Positions 26,542 through 35,699 of a stretch of 50,372 bases of DNA are shown piece by piece. The stretch lies in the NCBI GenBank assembly GCA_016874735.1, contig VGTI01000026.1:1-50372 (forward strand), in the 5' to 3' direction. The notes beneath the pieces were generated by a model. It did no database searches, was not told the origin of the DNA, and saw only the letters and a program-made list of their open reading frames with translations. Source of the stretch: Deltaproteobacteria bacterium (GTDB lineage: Bacteria > Bdellovibrionota_B > Oligoflexia > Oligoflexales > CAIYRB01). A program made the translations under genes and the position numbers. Numbering within the stretch: position 1 is the stretch's first letter; every line of letters begins with the position of its first letter.

Positions 26542-27841
26542 AGTCATCATTGCAGTCAGCTTGTTTTTTCTGCCATCCAGTCGCCTGGTCACGCACCACA
26601 TTTTGGATGCAGACGCGAGCTCATCACCACTGCCGTTAAGAGACGCAGTCAATTTTGAGCTGCAACCGATGGCACCAACGGAACTCCTGCAGGCTTCAGT
26701 TCCCATCGATCCTAATTGTCGTGCTGACGGTGCTGCAACGGCACGCCATGCCAATAGGCCGCTTCCGGGGCGCGAGGCTACGTCGATCACAATCGGTCAG
26801 AGGCTCAGACCTTATTTTGGTACTTTGCACTCGCATACCGCAGAGTCGGACGGGCGTGGAACCGTCAACGAGGCCTTTGAGATGGCGCGCGAGGTGGCTA
26901 AATTAGACTTTTTTGCTGTCACCGATCACGCCGAGTTTTGGCTGCTGGATAAAGAGGCGAGATATGGCCAGCAAAAGCTCAAGGCAGACGCCTGGGCGCG
27001 TCATGATTTTGTCACCCTCTACGGCTTTGAATACAGTCATCCCTACTACGGGCATTACACAGTGCTCAATGCAGACCATGTCCATCATGCCTTCGAGGAC
27101 TATGGGATTCCGGACTTTTATCTCTGGTTAAAGCAGCCCGAACAGGTCCAGGCTCTAGTCATGTTTGCCCATCCTGGGTTTCACGACTATCGCATTGGGT
27201 CTGAGTTTGACCACTTTGCTCTCGACGCTACCTTAGTCGACCGCTTTGTCGGCGTGGAGACGATCCATTGGAGCGAATATTTACGGTACTTCCGCGGCTA
27301 TTTCGGCAACTCTCCCTATATTGACGAGGCTAATCAAATCGGCTGGCGTCTCGGTGCGGTCGGATCTCAGGATGTGCATTATGCCGACTGGGGTACGCGT
27401 GACGGCACGCGCATCGTCGCCCTCATGCCTAAACTCTCGCGGCAAGATTTGATCGATGCGTTAAAAGCCCGGCATTTTTACGCCACCAATAATCGCGACC
27501 TTTATTTTGCTATGCAGGCTCTCAAAGTCGATGGCAGTTGGGCCACGATGGGGGACCAGTTGAGCGCCGCGGAGTCGCCCCAAGAGACGCTCACGATTAA
27601 GACGCGATTTTATGATGCTGACTGTCAGGAACCACCGCGACGTCTAGAACTCTTGGTCAACGGGCGCGTGGTTGGTGTCTACGAATTCCCACCGCCGCAG
27701 GGGACCCTGTATTATGCCGCAGAGCTGACGGCCAAGGTGCCCTTGGATCGCCGCCAGTTACCGCCCAGATTTTCTGTTTATGTCCGTCTTTATCAGGGGA
27801 CCGAGACCTATACGCAGAGCTCGCCAATATTCTTCGGCTGA
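26507..27841 (+). CDS. CehA/McbA-type PHP-domain metallohydrolase, exported
   Basis: 444 residues. The start at 26507 lies within the 3' end of the glycosyltransferase gene. A signal-like segment, VIIAVSLFFLPSS, precedes a linker and a PHP-like domain: GTLHSHTAESDGRGTVNEA carries the HxH ligands, followed by FFAVTDHAEFW, MFAHPGFHD and GSQDVHYADWG as later metal ligands. This matches the CehA/McbA (formerly DUF3604-like) metallohydrolases. The C-terminal 100 residues are beta-rich (RRLELLVNGRVVGVYEF). Substrate unknown; the operon with GDP-mannose and GT39 genes suggests work on envelope glycans or glycolipids. Confidence 0.82.
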   Translation: MDLGAIIRPRTKVIIAVSLFFLPSSRLVTHHILDADASSSPLPLRDAVNFELQPMAPTELLQASVPIDPNCRADGAATARHANRPLPGREATSITIGQRLRPYFGTLHSHTAESDGRGTVNEAFEMAREVAKLDFFAVTDHAEFWLLDKEARYGQQKLKADAWARHDFVTLYGFEYSHPYYGHYTVLNADHVHHAFEDYGIPDFYLWLKQPEQVQALVMFAHPGFHDYRIGSEFDHFALDATLVDRFVGVETIHWSEYLRYFRGYFGNSPYIDEANQIGWRLGAVGSQDVHYADWGTRDGTRIVALMPKLSRQDLIDALKARHFYATNNRDLYFAMQALKVDGSWATMGDQLSAAESPQETLTIKTRFYDADCQEPPRRLELLVNGRVVGVYEFPPPQGTLYYAAELTAKVPLDRRQLPPRFSVYVRLYQGTETYTQSSPIFFG

Positions 27842-27844
27842 CGA

Positions 27845-28987
27845 TCATCTGAGCTTATAGGCATATAGTGATTTGATGCCAGTCGTGTAATAGAGCGCAT
27901 CTTCATAAATGAGTGGCGCTCCAGCGATGGCCGAGCCTAGGCGATCAAACCAACTGATTTTTCCTGAGTTAGCGTCGAGTGCCGTGATCCTACCGCCGGT
28001 GCCCGCAGCAAAGACGTCCTTCTCGCCTACGGTGAGATTGGTGACCGACGTACCAGTCATCTGGCGCCAAATGCGGCGTCCAGCGTTGTCTGGATCGAGA
28101 GCGTACACATCGCCGTTTAAGCCGCCGACGTAGTACTTGTCACCGCGGTAGGCTGAAGCGGTGATGCCCGGGAATTTTTCTTCCCAGAGGATGTTGTGAG
28201 CAGCACTCGCAAGATCAATGGCTGCCACCAGGCCGTCGTAGCGTGCGACGATGAGCTTACCGCTGCGCACCACCATTTCCCCAACGTAGTCATGGAACCT
28301 TGCAGTCGTGTAGGCCGGAAGAAGTTGCCACGCGAGCTTACCAGTCTCGGCTGTGACAGCGATAATACTACCCGAGGCGGTACCAAAGATGACCTGGTTG
28401 TCAAAGGCCACGGGCTTGGCTGCAGCACGTATACTCAGTCCGTCCGGGAAGCCACCGTCGTATACCCACAGGGTCTTACCCGACTGGAAATCGATAGCGT
28501 AAAGCACTTGCGCGGCGGTCACGGCATACAGCGTCGTACCGTTAAGAAGGAACGGTCGCTCTGTGAACGAGTCTAGATCGGTGGTCCAGAGCCTTTTGCC
28601 ACTCACAGCGTCAACACGCATGAGTTTACCGTCGCGAAACCCGAGCACCACTGATCCACCGAAGGAGCCCGGAGGTGCCGTTAGTGTCGACTTGGCCTCG
28701 ATCCACCACTGGACGCGCCGCGTTGCCAGCGGCATGCCCCCTATCCAGTCGTCCCTGAAGGCGCCGATTAGTATTCCGGAATTAATCGTGAACCCGGCTG
28801 GATCCAGAGCGGCCAGCGGTTTTTGCCGTTCCAGCCTGGGGTTGAGAGACCAGTAGCCAAACTGAAATGGGCGCCCTGACGCCACTGGCGCAGCTTCGGT
28901 ACCAACTGAGGCAGGGGCTGGGGCAGGGGCAGCTACCGCCAACGCCAACTTTGCTGTCAATGCTGTTGCAAACAAAGTTGCGAGCAT
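27845..28987 (-). CDS. bamB: BamB-like outer membrane assembly beta-propeller
   Basis: 380 residues. The ATG has TTAGGAGTAAGGG upstream. An N-terminal signal segment (TLFATALTAKLALAVAAPAPAP) is followed by a PQQ-like beta-propeller with repeated blade motifs such as LYAIDFQSGKTLWVYDGG and ITALDANSGKISWFDRLG, the pattern of BamB. BamB assists BamA in folding outer-membrane proteins. It lies just downstream of a YfgM-like gene, the same order as yfgM-bamB in E. coli, which strengthens the call. There is no evident lipobox Cys after the signal, so it may not be lipidated. It is convergent with the CehA gene, with 3 bases between stops. Confidence 0.82.
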   Translation of the reverse strand: MLATLFATALTAKLALAVAAPAPAPASVGTEAAPVASGRPFQFGYWSLNPRLERQKPLAALDPAGFTINSGILIGAFRDDWIGGMPLATRRVQWWIEAKSTLTAPPGSFGGSVVLGFRDGKLMRVDAVSGKRLWTTDLDSFTERPFLLNGTTLYAVTAAQVLYAIDFQSGKTLWVYDGGFPDGLSIRAAAKPVAFDNQVIFGTASGSIIAVTAETGKLAWQLLPAYTTARFHDYVGEMVVRSGKLIVARYDGLVAAIDLASAAHNILWEEKFPGITASAYRGDKYYVGGLNGDVYALDPDNAGRRIWRQMTGTSVTNLTVGEKDVFAAGTGGRITALDANSGKISWFDRLGSAIAGAPLIYEDALYYTTGIKSLYAYKLR

Positions 28988-29010
28988 GCCCTTACTCCTA
29001 ACGGTAGCAA

Positions 29011-29841
29011 TCAGTTAATTAATGTCAGTAAAGACCGCGCCTTTTGCGCCTCAGCGCTGCTGGCGTAGCCATCGACTAAGGTCGCCAGGGTCGTCTTAGC
29101 ACCCTCTTTGTCACCTTTGAGATAAAGCGCCCGCCCTTTCATGAGAGCCAATTTGGGACGGAGTTCGGAATCGGCAGTCTTCTCGAGCCCTCCGATCAGG
29201 CTTAACTCCTTATCAAAGTCCCCTTGCTCCTCGGCTAGGCCTGCCAGCTCGACAGTGACGAGTGACAGGTAGGTCGGATTGCTTTTAACCTTACTGACCA
29301 GACCTTCGAGAACGGTGGCCGCGTTGCCTATGCGACTGTCGTCAATCATCACGTGAGCCGCCATCATCGCTGCCAACCAGCCCTCGGGATACTGCTCGTA
29401 CTTTTGATAAAAAGCCATGAGTGACGTGCTGGAACTGCTGTGATCAGGCTTAATGGCCTCGGCCTCTTTGCGTAGCGCAGCGATCTCCTCTTCCTGCTGG
29501 GGAGTCAGCCCACTGCTCTCTGGACTTGCCGCTTTGTTGCCGGGCTTAGCTTCGATGTCCTGGATTTTTTTCAGGATTGGCTTTTGTTTATCCGCGGCGC
29601 GCTTTGACTCGCCGTTGTAGACCACTTGAATCTTACCCAGCTCTTCAATGCGGGAGTCCTGACGCTTGGACTGAATGACCCGGTAGCCAGCCAGCACGCC
29701 GATGGCTGCCACTACCGGTACCAGCACGTAGGCGATGAGACGCACATTGCGCACAGCCCAATCAACGCCAGCCATCACTTTAACCTGGAATAAATCCGGA
29801 CCTTTTAAAGTCTTGATGTGCTCTTTGTGAACGCTCGTCAT
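29011..29841 (-). CDS. yfgM: YfgM-like TPR membrane protein
   Basis: 276 residues. AAAGGATACC precedes the ATG. One membrane helix (VRLIAYVLVPVVAAIGVLAG) near residues 32-52 is followed by a charged coiled stretch and TPR-like helices to the C-terminus (EGWLAAMMAAHVMIDD, LKGDKEGAKTTLATLV). The architecture fits YfgM (the ancillary SecYEG subunit). It has a longer charged insertion than E. coli YfgM (about 206 residues), around residues 70-130. It is probably cotranscribed with bamB, 23 bases downstream. It is divergent from the GspE-N protein gene, separated by about 160 AT-rich bases that must hold promoters. Confidence 0.78.
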   Translation of the reverse strand: MTSVHKEHIKTLKGPDLFQVKVMAGVDWAVRNVRLIAYVLVPVVAAIGVLAGYRVIQSKRQDSRIEELGKIQVVYNGESKRAADKQKPILKKIQDIEAKPGNKAASPESSGLTPQQEEEIAALRKEAEAIKPDHSSSSTSLMAFYQKYEQYPEGWLAAMMAAHVMIDDSRIGNAATVLEGLVSKVKSNPTYLSLVTVELAGLAEEQGDFDKELSLIGGLEKTADSELRPKLALMKGRALYLKGDKEGAKTTLATLVDGYASSAEAQKARSLLTLIN

Positions 29842-30002
29842 GGTATCCTTTCCGCGACCTGAATCACGACCTTGATGTAGCTGTTGCGCCGCTGATGATA
29901 AAGCTGTGATAATATAATTGAAAGAATAATTTAGCCAGAGTTAACAGACGTCTACACCCAGTCGCGCGGCGTGTCAGACGTCTCGCGGCAAAGGTGGCGG
30001 TG

Positions 30003-31796
30003 ATGCTAACTTCGGGACTCGGTCGGCTGCTGTTAGAGGACGGTCTTCTGACTGACCTGGATTTCCGTACGATTAAGCGGACTTGCGGGAACGAAGGGCC
30101 CGCCTTTGCGCGTAGTGTGCTGGCTATCGGGCTGCTGGCCGAGGACGAACTCGCGGCCTTCCTAGCCGAAAAAACTAAGTGGCAGGTCGCTCCCGTCGAT
30201 CTGCTCGCTGTGGCTGCCAAGGACGCTCTCTTGGCTCTGGACAAGTTTGCTATGCAGAGACTTGAGGCCGTACCCGTCAAGCTCGAGGACGGAGTGTTGC
30301 ACGTTGCTGTTGTTGATCCCTTGGACCAAGAAACTCTGAGTCAACTTCGGTTCTTTAGCGGCCTCACCGTGCGTCCCATGATCGCGACGCTAAGTTCGAT
30401 TCGTGCTGCGCTCAAGGGCTTAGACCCAAACTACCAGCCAGCGCGTGGCCAACTGGAATCGTTCATGACCAACCATGCCATGGCCGCCAGCCGTAAGCTT
30501 AGGATTGGCGAGGGTCGCATCATGCGGGCAGAGCGCCGGGCCCCAGTGGCGCCAGTGGTGCGGCACGTGATGGTATCCCAGATGGCACGGTCGCCGCGTC
30601 CTCTTGCGCCCGCGGCCGTCCATCAAGAGTCGTTTGCCAAGGCTGATCCGCCGATCGGCATTGAAACGGCGCGGCCTGCGATCGCCAATAACGAGGATCT
30701 GCTCGACGACGGCATGCACACCATGCCCGCTGGCGATGCCCCTGGCGCCGGTGCCATGGAGGCTGACGTTCCGCTGGATAATACCGACCTATTGATGGAA
30801 ACGTCGCCTGACGCGGCTACCGCAGAGGTAACCGAAGCGGCGCTGGCGATGGGTGAGACCCCGGCTGATCCACAAACCGCCTCCCAAGCTGATCCACTGG
30901 CGGCCCTGAGCGAGCCTGGGGACGATGATTTCCTAGACGAACCAGAGCCCACTCTTGAAGTCGCGGCACCAGTCGCTGAACTAAGCACCGAGCCATCGGA
31001 TCCGCCGCTTGACGATGTTACTGGTGACGTAAACGGTGACGATCTCATTGACGAACCAGTACCGGACGAGCAGTCACCTGCTAACGCGCCATCTCATGAC
31101 TCTCATCCTAGTGATGAGGAAGTCGAGGCCCTCTTTGCCGATACACCTCTTGAGGATCTAGCTGGGGCGCCGCCCGTGGAAGTGCCCCAGGCGTTGGTGG
31201 AAGAGGCAGAGCCTGTGGAGGCAGCAGTGACTGAGGTGGAGGAAGTGACTGAGGTAGACGAAGTCGCCAGTCCAACCGAGCCAGGCGTCGCCGATGACCT
31301 AACGCTCGACGACGATAGTCGGGATTTGACCTTAGCGGCGGGACTTAATCGCGCCGTGCTCTCCCTGACGATGGCACAGTCGCTCGAAAAGGCTGTCGAA
31401 CGCGTCGCTGTGCCCATGGCGGCGGCAGGCATCACTGCCGGAACTATTGGCAGCATCGAAGGTGGGATCATCCAGGGGCTACTGGCATGGGACGGCTCGA
31501 CCGAGGATCTGCAACTCGTGAGAGAAGGCTTTCTCGAGGGGATTACGGTTGGTTTAACGGAAGCTCTCGTTGCAACTGGGGACACATGGCAGCAGCTGGA
31601 TCTCGACCTGATGGGTGATGCTCCCGTGTTTGTGCGTCCCCCTAGAGAGCATGAGGAGATCTATGCGATGGCCATCAACGTTGGCGATCAGAAACAAATT
31701 TTTGTTTTACTGCTGTCGACTATGCGTCTCACTGACGACTCCGTGATCGGGTCTGCAGCCCTAGACCTGTCGCGCCGCTTGGCAAAAAAAAGCTAG
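30003..31796 (+). CDS. Orphan GspE/MshE N-terminal-domain protein with acidic linker
   Basis: 597 residues from the ATG at 30003, which has AAAGGTGG 8 bases upstream; an in-frame GTG at 29994 is less likely. Residues 1-150 match the GspE/PilB/MshE N-terminal domain: GLGRLLLEDGLLTDLDF and FARSVLAIGLLAEDELAAFL look like the paired LG-x-L-x-x-x-GL helices used for c-di-GMP binding in MshE-type domains, followed by VAVVDPLDQETLSQLRFF. Residues ~230-430 are a long low-complexity acidic and Pro-rich linker (many Asp/Glu/Ala). The last 160 residues form a separate domain, possibly GAF-like, with GLNRAVLSLTMAQ. There is no ATPase core, so it cannot be a secretion ATPase itself. It may sense a nucleotide signal for a pilus or secretion apparatus elsewhere. 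Confidence 0.78.
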   Translation: MLTSGLGRLLLEDGLLTDLDFRTIKRTCGNEGPAFARSVLAIGLLAEDELAAFLAEKTKWQVAPVDLLAVAAKDALLALDKFAMQRLEAVPVKLEDGVLHVAVVDPLDQETLSQLRFFSGLTVRPMIATLSSIRAALKGLDPNYQPARGQLESFMTNHAMAASRKLRIGEGRIMRAERRAPVAPVVRHVMVSQMARSPRPLAPAAVHQESFAKADPPIGIETARPAIANNEDLLDDGMHTMPAGDAPGAGAMEADVPLDNTDLLMETSPDAATAEVTEAALAMGETPADPQTASQADPLAALSEPGDDDFLDEPEPTLEVAAPVAELSTEPSDPPLDDVTGDVNGDDLIDEPVPDEQSPANAPSHDSHPSDEEVEALFADTPLEDLAGAPPVEVPQALVEEAEPVEAAVTEVEEVTEVDEVASPTEPGVADDLTLDDDSRDLTLAAGLNRAVLSLTMAQSLEKAVERVAVPMAAAGITAGTIGSIEGGIIQGLLAWDGSTEDLQLVREGFLEGITVGLTEALVATGDTWQQLDLDLMGDAPVFVRPPREHEEIYAMAINVGDQKQIFVLLLSTMRLTDDSVIGSAALDLSRRLAKKS

Positions 31797-31819
31797 GGCA
31801 GTCAATAGGACTGCCCTAG
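31793..31819 (+). terminator. Inverted repeat at the end of the GspE-N gene
   Basis: An 11-base perfect stem (CTAGGGCAGTC / GACTGCCCTAG) with a 5-base loop starts within the stop codon. A run of A lies just upstream, so on the minus strand it would be followed by T residues. In the plus direction no T-run follows, so it acts better for transcripts from the right, or as an RNA-stabilising hairpin. Confidence 0.6.
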
Positions 31820-32171
31820 TGATGATTGATTGGCCGTCCATCTCTTGGAGGGGGAGGGGGTGCGTCAGAGTCAAAGGTAGCAAACAACGGGAGTGGGAGT
31901 AGGGTACTTTGCTTTGTGACGACCAATCTGCTTGCACACAAATCCGGAGGATGCTTGATCGACCGAACAATCTACCTACTGCAGTTCATGTGCCAATTGG
32001 TGGCAACCCCCATTTTTATATGAAATTCTGGGTTGATACGATTAGGGATGCCGGGCGTTCGGTAACCTGCGACCGCCCAAATTCGCTACTTGACGCGTTG
32101 CCAAATATGCAGCCGTAAAAAACTTCGACACAAGCTACACTCTGCCAGTGGTCACAGTAGCGGAGGCAGTA
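31820..32171. other. Intergenic region upstream of the DUF255 gene
   Basis: About 350 bases. It begins with a G-rich run (GGAGGGGGAGGGGG, 31846-31859) and includes a few short frames without ribosome sites. A TACACT hexamer near 32134 could be a -10 element, without a clear -35. I see no repeat, RNA gene or conserved site. Confidence 0.45.
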
Positions 32172-34406
32172 GTGCGTCAAATTCATGCAACAGGCGTCGT
32201 CAATTCAGGCCCCGGAGCCGTTCCTATAAGCACGTCATTACAGGCGCAGTTGCAGGAGGCATTGCTCAAAAAGGGTGTAGCCTACCGCCCGAGGACGCGT
32301 CATGTGAGCGCTGAGGGCGCGCCCAAGTACACCAATCGACTCCTGCTCGAGGCTAGCCCCTACCTGCAGCAACATGCTCATAATCCTGTCGATTGGTATC
32401 CCTGGGGGGACGAGGCTTTCGCTCTAGCTGCGGCACTTAAGCGTCCCGTACTCCTCAGTGTAGGCTACGCCACCTGCCACTGGTGCCACGTGATGGAGGA
32501 GGAATCGTTCGAGCACGAGGGTATTGCTGGCTATATTAACGACAACTATATCGCCATCAAGGTAGATCGCGAAGAGCGCCCCGACATAGATAGTGTCTAC
32601 ATGGCCTGTGTCCAGGCCTGGAGTGGCCATGGTGGCTGGCCCATGACGGTGCTTCTCACTCCGGATCGTCGTCCTTTTTTTGGTGGTACTTATTTTCCCC
32701 CGCATACCGGTGCACGGGGGGCTCGCTTCGGTTTCCTTGAATTGTTGCAGGATCTCAAGCGCGTCTATGACACCGAGCCTGAGCGCGTAGCCTTGGCCGC
32801 CAGCAACGTCATAGCGCACATTAAGGAGCGCCATGACGTGGTGGTCACCGACTCAGCGGTGAGTGAAGATTTTATGCGTGATGCCTTGATTCGGGCATTT
32901 AAATATTACGAGCGTTTATACGACCCCGCCTGGGGTGGGCTCAGCGGGGCTCCGAAATTTCCGTCGAGTCTGCCGCTCCGCTTTTTACTGCGCTACGGTC
33001 TGCGTCACGGTGGGGCGGCGGCAAATATGGCGCGTCATACACTTAAAAAAATCGTCGCCGGTGGCATGCACGACCAGTTGGGGGGCGGATTTCATCGGTA
33101 TTCTGTCGATGAAGAATGGCTGGTCCCTCATTTTGAAAAGATGCTCTACGACAATGCTCTCCTGGCGGTGGCCGCAACAGAACTTTGGCAGCGATTTGGT
33201 GACGACGACTTTAGGGCAATCGTTGTCTCGACCTTGGCCTATGTCAGGCGCGAGATGATGCGTGACGACGGCGGATTTTACGCAGCTCAAGATGCCGATA
33301 GTCCACACCCCGAGCGTCATGGTGAGCGAGAAGAGGGTGTATACTTTACCTGGACGATTCCAGAAATCATGGCGGCGCTTGGGGCTGATTTGGGGACTCT
33401 GGTAGTGGATTTTTACGGTCTTACTACCGCCGGTAATTTTGAGGGACGGTGCGTCCTGCACGAGGCGCAGTCGGCTGCTGTTTTTGCAGCTACGCGCGGC
33501 CTCGATGCGGCGCGGTTCGAGGCTCAGCTGATGGATGCTAAAACAAAACTGCTAGCTGTGCGCGTCATACGAGAGCCACCGCTCACGGATGACAAGGTGA
33601 TCACGTCATGGCAGGCGTTGATGGTGTCAGCTTTTGCTAAAGCCTATGCTGCATTTGGCAGTAAAGCAGATCTTGAAGTGGCCATGAACGCCATGACCTT
33701 TGTCCGTGAGCGACTCTGGGTTGAGGACAGACTCGTACGGTGTTTCAAGGACGGTCCGAGTCGGACGCGCGGTTTTCTCGAGGACTATGCTTTCGTCATC
33801 CAGGCCCTGTTGGATCTCTACGAAGTATCATTTGTCGCGTCGTGGCTCGATTGGGCCGTGCAACTGACGGAAGACGTGGAGCGCCTATTTGCAGCCAACG
33901 ATCATGGATACTATTTAACCGCTCATGATGCCGAATCTTTGCTGCTGCGGGAGCGTCCCGCCTACGACGGAGCTGTACCGGCGGCGACGTCCATTCACGC
34001 ACTTAACTTGCTTAGGCTGGCGACGCTTGGCGACCGTCCTGATTTACGTAAGAGGGCAATGGGCGTTTTTGCAGCAGCCATGCCGACACTGGAGAAATCA
34101 CCTGCCATGCTGAGCGACATGTTGATAGCTGTGGACTATGCACTCGCGGATGTTCAGCAATTTATCTTCACGGCCCAAGACAGCCAGGATTTTGGCGCCT
34201 ATGTATTGGAGCTCAATAAGCGTTTTGTCCCGCACCGTGTTGTTGCCGGTGGTGACGAAAAAACCTTAGAGCACATGCGGAAATTGGTTCCCCTCATCTA
34301 CGACAAGCGCGTAGAACCAGGACAGGTGACGGCACACGTTTGCCAAGGGCAGACCTGTGGACTGCCGGTCCATGATATTGAGCAGTTTAAACTACAGTTG
34401 CCATGA
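32172..34406 (+). CDS. DUF255 thioredoxin-like protein (YyaL/SPATA20 family)
   Basis: 744 residues from a GTG at 32172 with GGAGG 5 bases upstream. The N-terminal domain is the DUF255 thioredoxin-like fold: [29 protein letters not shown], and the CxxC motif [15 protein letters not shown], then [14 protein letters not shown] and [20 protein letters not shown]. The rest is the six-hairpin alpha/alpha barrel typical of the family ([20 protein letters not shown]). Members are redox-like or mannosyl/glucosyl-enzyme-like proteins of unclear activity. The length is normal for the family (about 680-750). The SDR gene follows, with its alternative ATG overlapping the stop by 4 bases. Confidence 0.92.
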   Translation: MRQIHATGVVNSGPGAVPISTSLQAQLQEALLKKGVAYRPRTRHVSAEGAPKYTNRLLLEASPYLQQHAHNPVDWYPWGDEAFALAAALKRPVLLSVGYATCHWCHVMEEESFEHEGIAGYINDNYIAIKVDREERPDIDSVYMACVQAWSGHGGWPMTVLLTPDRRPFFGGTYFPPHTGARGARFGFLELLQDLKRVYDTEPERVALAASNVIAHIKERHDVVVTDSAVSEDFMRDALIRAFKYYERLYDPAWGGLSGAPKFPSSLPLRFLLRYGLRHGGAAANMARHTLKKIVAGGMHDQLGGGFHRYSVDEEWLVPHFEKMLYDNALLAVAATELWQRFGDDDFRAIVVSTLAYVRREMMRDDGGFYAAQDADSPHPERHGEREEGVYFTWTIPEIMAALGADLGTLVVDFYGLTTAGNFEGRCVLHEAQSAAVFAATRGLDAARFEAQLMDAKTKLLAVRVIREPPLTDDKVITSWQALMVSAFAKAYAAFGSKADLEVAMNAMTFVRERLWVEDRLVRCFKDGPSRTRGFLEDYAFVIQALLDLYEVSFVASWLDWAVQLTEDVERLFAANDHGYYLTAHDAESLLLRERPAYDGAVPAATSIHALNLLRLATLGDRPDLRKRAMGVFAAAMPTLEKSPAMLSDMLIAVDYALADVQQFIFTAQDSQDFGAYVLELNKRFVPHRVVAGGDEKTLEHMRKLVPLIYDKRVEPGQVTAHVCQGQTCGLPVHDIEQFKLQLP

Positions 34407-34414
34407 GGTTTGGT

Positions 34415-35116
34415 ATGCATCAGTCCCGCAAAACGGTTCTTATCACTGGAGCCAATCGAGGTATCGGCCTTGGTTTAGTCAGTAAATTTCTGGCGCACGG
34501 ACACACGGTGATTGCGACAGCGCGCAATCCAGACGGTGCTCGTGACCTCTGGGAATTTGAGCACACCTACCCAGGTCGCTGCCGTATCTTGGCCCTCGAC
34601 GTTACAGACGACCGTAGTATCAGTTCGTTTGCTGATAGCCTGAAGGGCCAGGCTATTGATGTGCTCATCAACAACGCTGGATATTTGGCCACGCCATCTG
34701 GAGGTTTTGCTGATCTCAGTGAAGCCGCTTTGATCAAATCATTCGGTATCAATACGTTGGGTCCCGTCAAAGTCACGCAAGCACTGCTGCACAACCTGCA
34801 AGCTGCGGCCGCACCTCTTTTGGTTGTCATAAGTAGCAAGATGGGCTCGCTCACCGACAACACTGGTGGTAGCTACTACGCTTACCGGATGTCCAAGGTA
34901 GCCCTAAATATGTTTGTGCGCTCGTTTGCGGTCGATTTTCCAGACATTACTGCGGTCACCTTACATCCAGGGTGGGTTAAGACTGATATGGGAGGCGAGA
35001 TGGCACCTACCACTGTCGAGGAGTCGACGACGGGTCTCTTCCGCGTGATAGAGCAGATGAAGCCTATAGACAGCGGTCGGTTTATCGATTTTCACGGTGA
35101 CGATATTGCCTGGTAG
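34415..35116 (+). CDS. Short-chain dehydrogenase/reductase
   Basis: 233 residues from the ATG at 34415, which has TGAGG 6 bases upstream; an ATG at 34403 would add four residues and overlap the preceding stop. It is a classical SDR: nucleotide-binding TGANRGIGLGLV, NNAGYLA, catalytic Ser in LVVISSKMGS and YxxxK in YYAYRMSKVAL. Function is an NAD(P)-dependent oxidoreductase of unknown substrate. Cotranscribed with the DUF255 gene. Confidence 0.9.
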   Translation: MHQSRKTVLITGANRGIGLGLVSKFLAHGHTVIATARNPDGARDLWEFEHTYPGRCRILALDVTDDRSISSFADSLKGQAIDVLINNAGYLATPSGGFADLSEAALIKSFGINTLGPVKVTQALLHNLQAAAAPLLVVISSKMGSLTDNTGGSYYAYRMSKVALNMFVRSFAVDFPDITAVTLHPGWVKTDMGGEMAPTTVEESTTGLFRVIEQMKPIDSGRFIDFHGDDIAW

Positions 35117-35152
35117 CTGCATCCGCCCACGGCACCATGCTAAAATGAGGGT

Positions 35153-35686
35153 ATGCGTAAACTACTCATCATTCTGTCCGTGGCCGCGGCTGGTGCCGTC
35201 TCCCTTGCGACTATGACTTGGGGCAATCATGCGGATTGTCCAGTCAGTTCCCTGCCTATTGCAGGGGATTACCCAGATCATGCGCTCTCACCTGAGGAGA
35301 GCTTGCGTGTTTTTGACACCGTCGTATTTGGCGAGGTGGTTGTCCCCAGTCGCAAGTGCAGCCTGGGCCAGTGTGCTGGGATACGTGTCATCAAGACGAT
35401 TAAAGGACGCCCCGGAAGCAATTTACTGCTGCGGATAGCGGCGGCGCGAGACATTGGCACGCAGCAATGTAAGACGCCGCTTCTGGCCGCAAAAGGCAGT
35501 AAATGGGTGGTTTTTGCCAACCAAGGGACGAGTCGCGGCGGTCAGCGCTACTTCGATGTGAGCGAGGACGGGCCGTCGTTCACGGCGGAGGACACGCCGG
35601 ACTTCACCAAGCTCGAAACCCAGTACCGTATCGTCCGCGCGCGCCTTGATAGTGCGATCGCCAACCGGATGGGCCGTGTACGCTAG
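35153..35686 (+). CDS. Small exported protein, possibly NTR/TIMP-like fold
   Basis: 177 residues. GAGGGT precedes the ATG. The signal region LLIILSVAAAGAVSLATMTWG is followed by an acidic and Cys-containing mature domain. The segment VFDTVVFGEVV with GIRVIKTIKGRPGSNLLLRI and SKWVVFANQG resembles the netrin/TIMP-like (NTR) beta-barrel seen in small bacterial secreted proteins. Six Cys are present. No clear function; the pilin-like cluster starts 13 bases downstream, so it may belong to the same transcript. Confidence 0.68.
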   Translation: MRKLLIILSVAAAGAVSLATMTWGNHADCPVSSLPIAGDYPDHALSPEESLRVFDTVVFGEVVVPSRKCSLGQCAGIRVIKTIKGRPGSNLLLRIAAARDIGTQQCKTPLLAAKGSKWVVFANQGTSRGGQRYFDVSEDGPSFTAEDTPDFTKLETQYRIVRARLDSAIANRMGRVR

Positions 35687-35699
35687 GGTTGGGTGCTGA

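Noticed and set aside
31826-32118. Short frames after the GspE-N gene
   Set aside because: No ribosome sites, no hydrophobic or domain pattern, and frames overlap one another.
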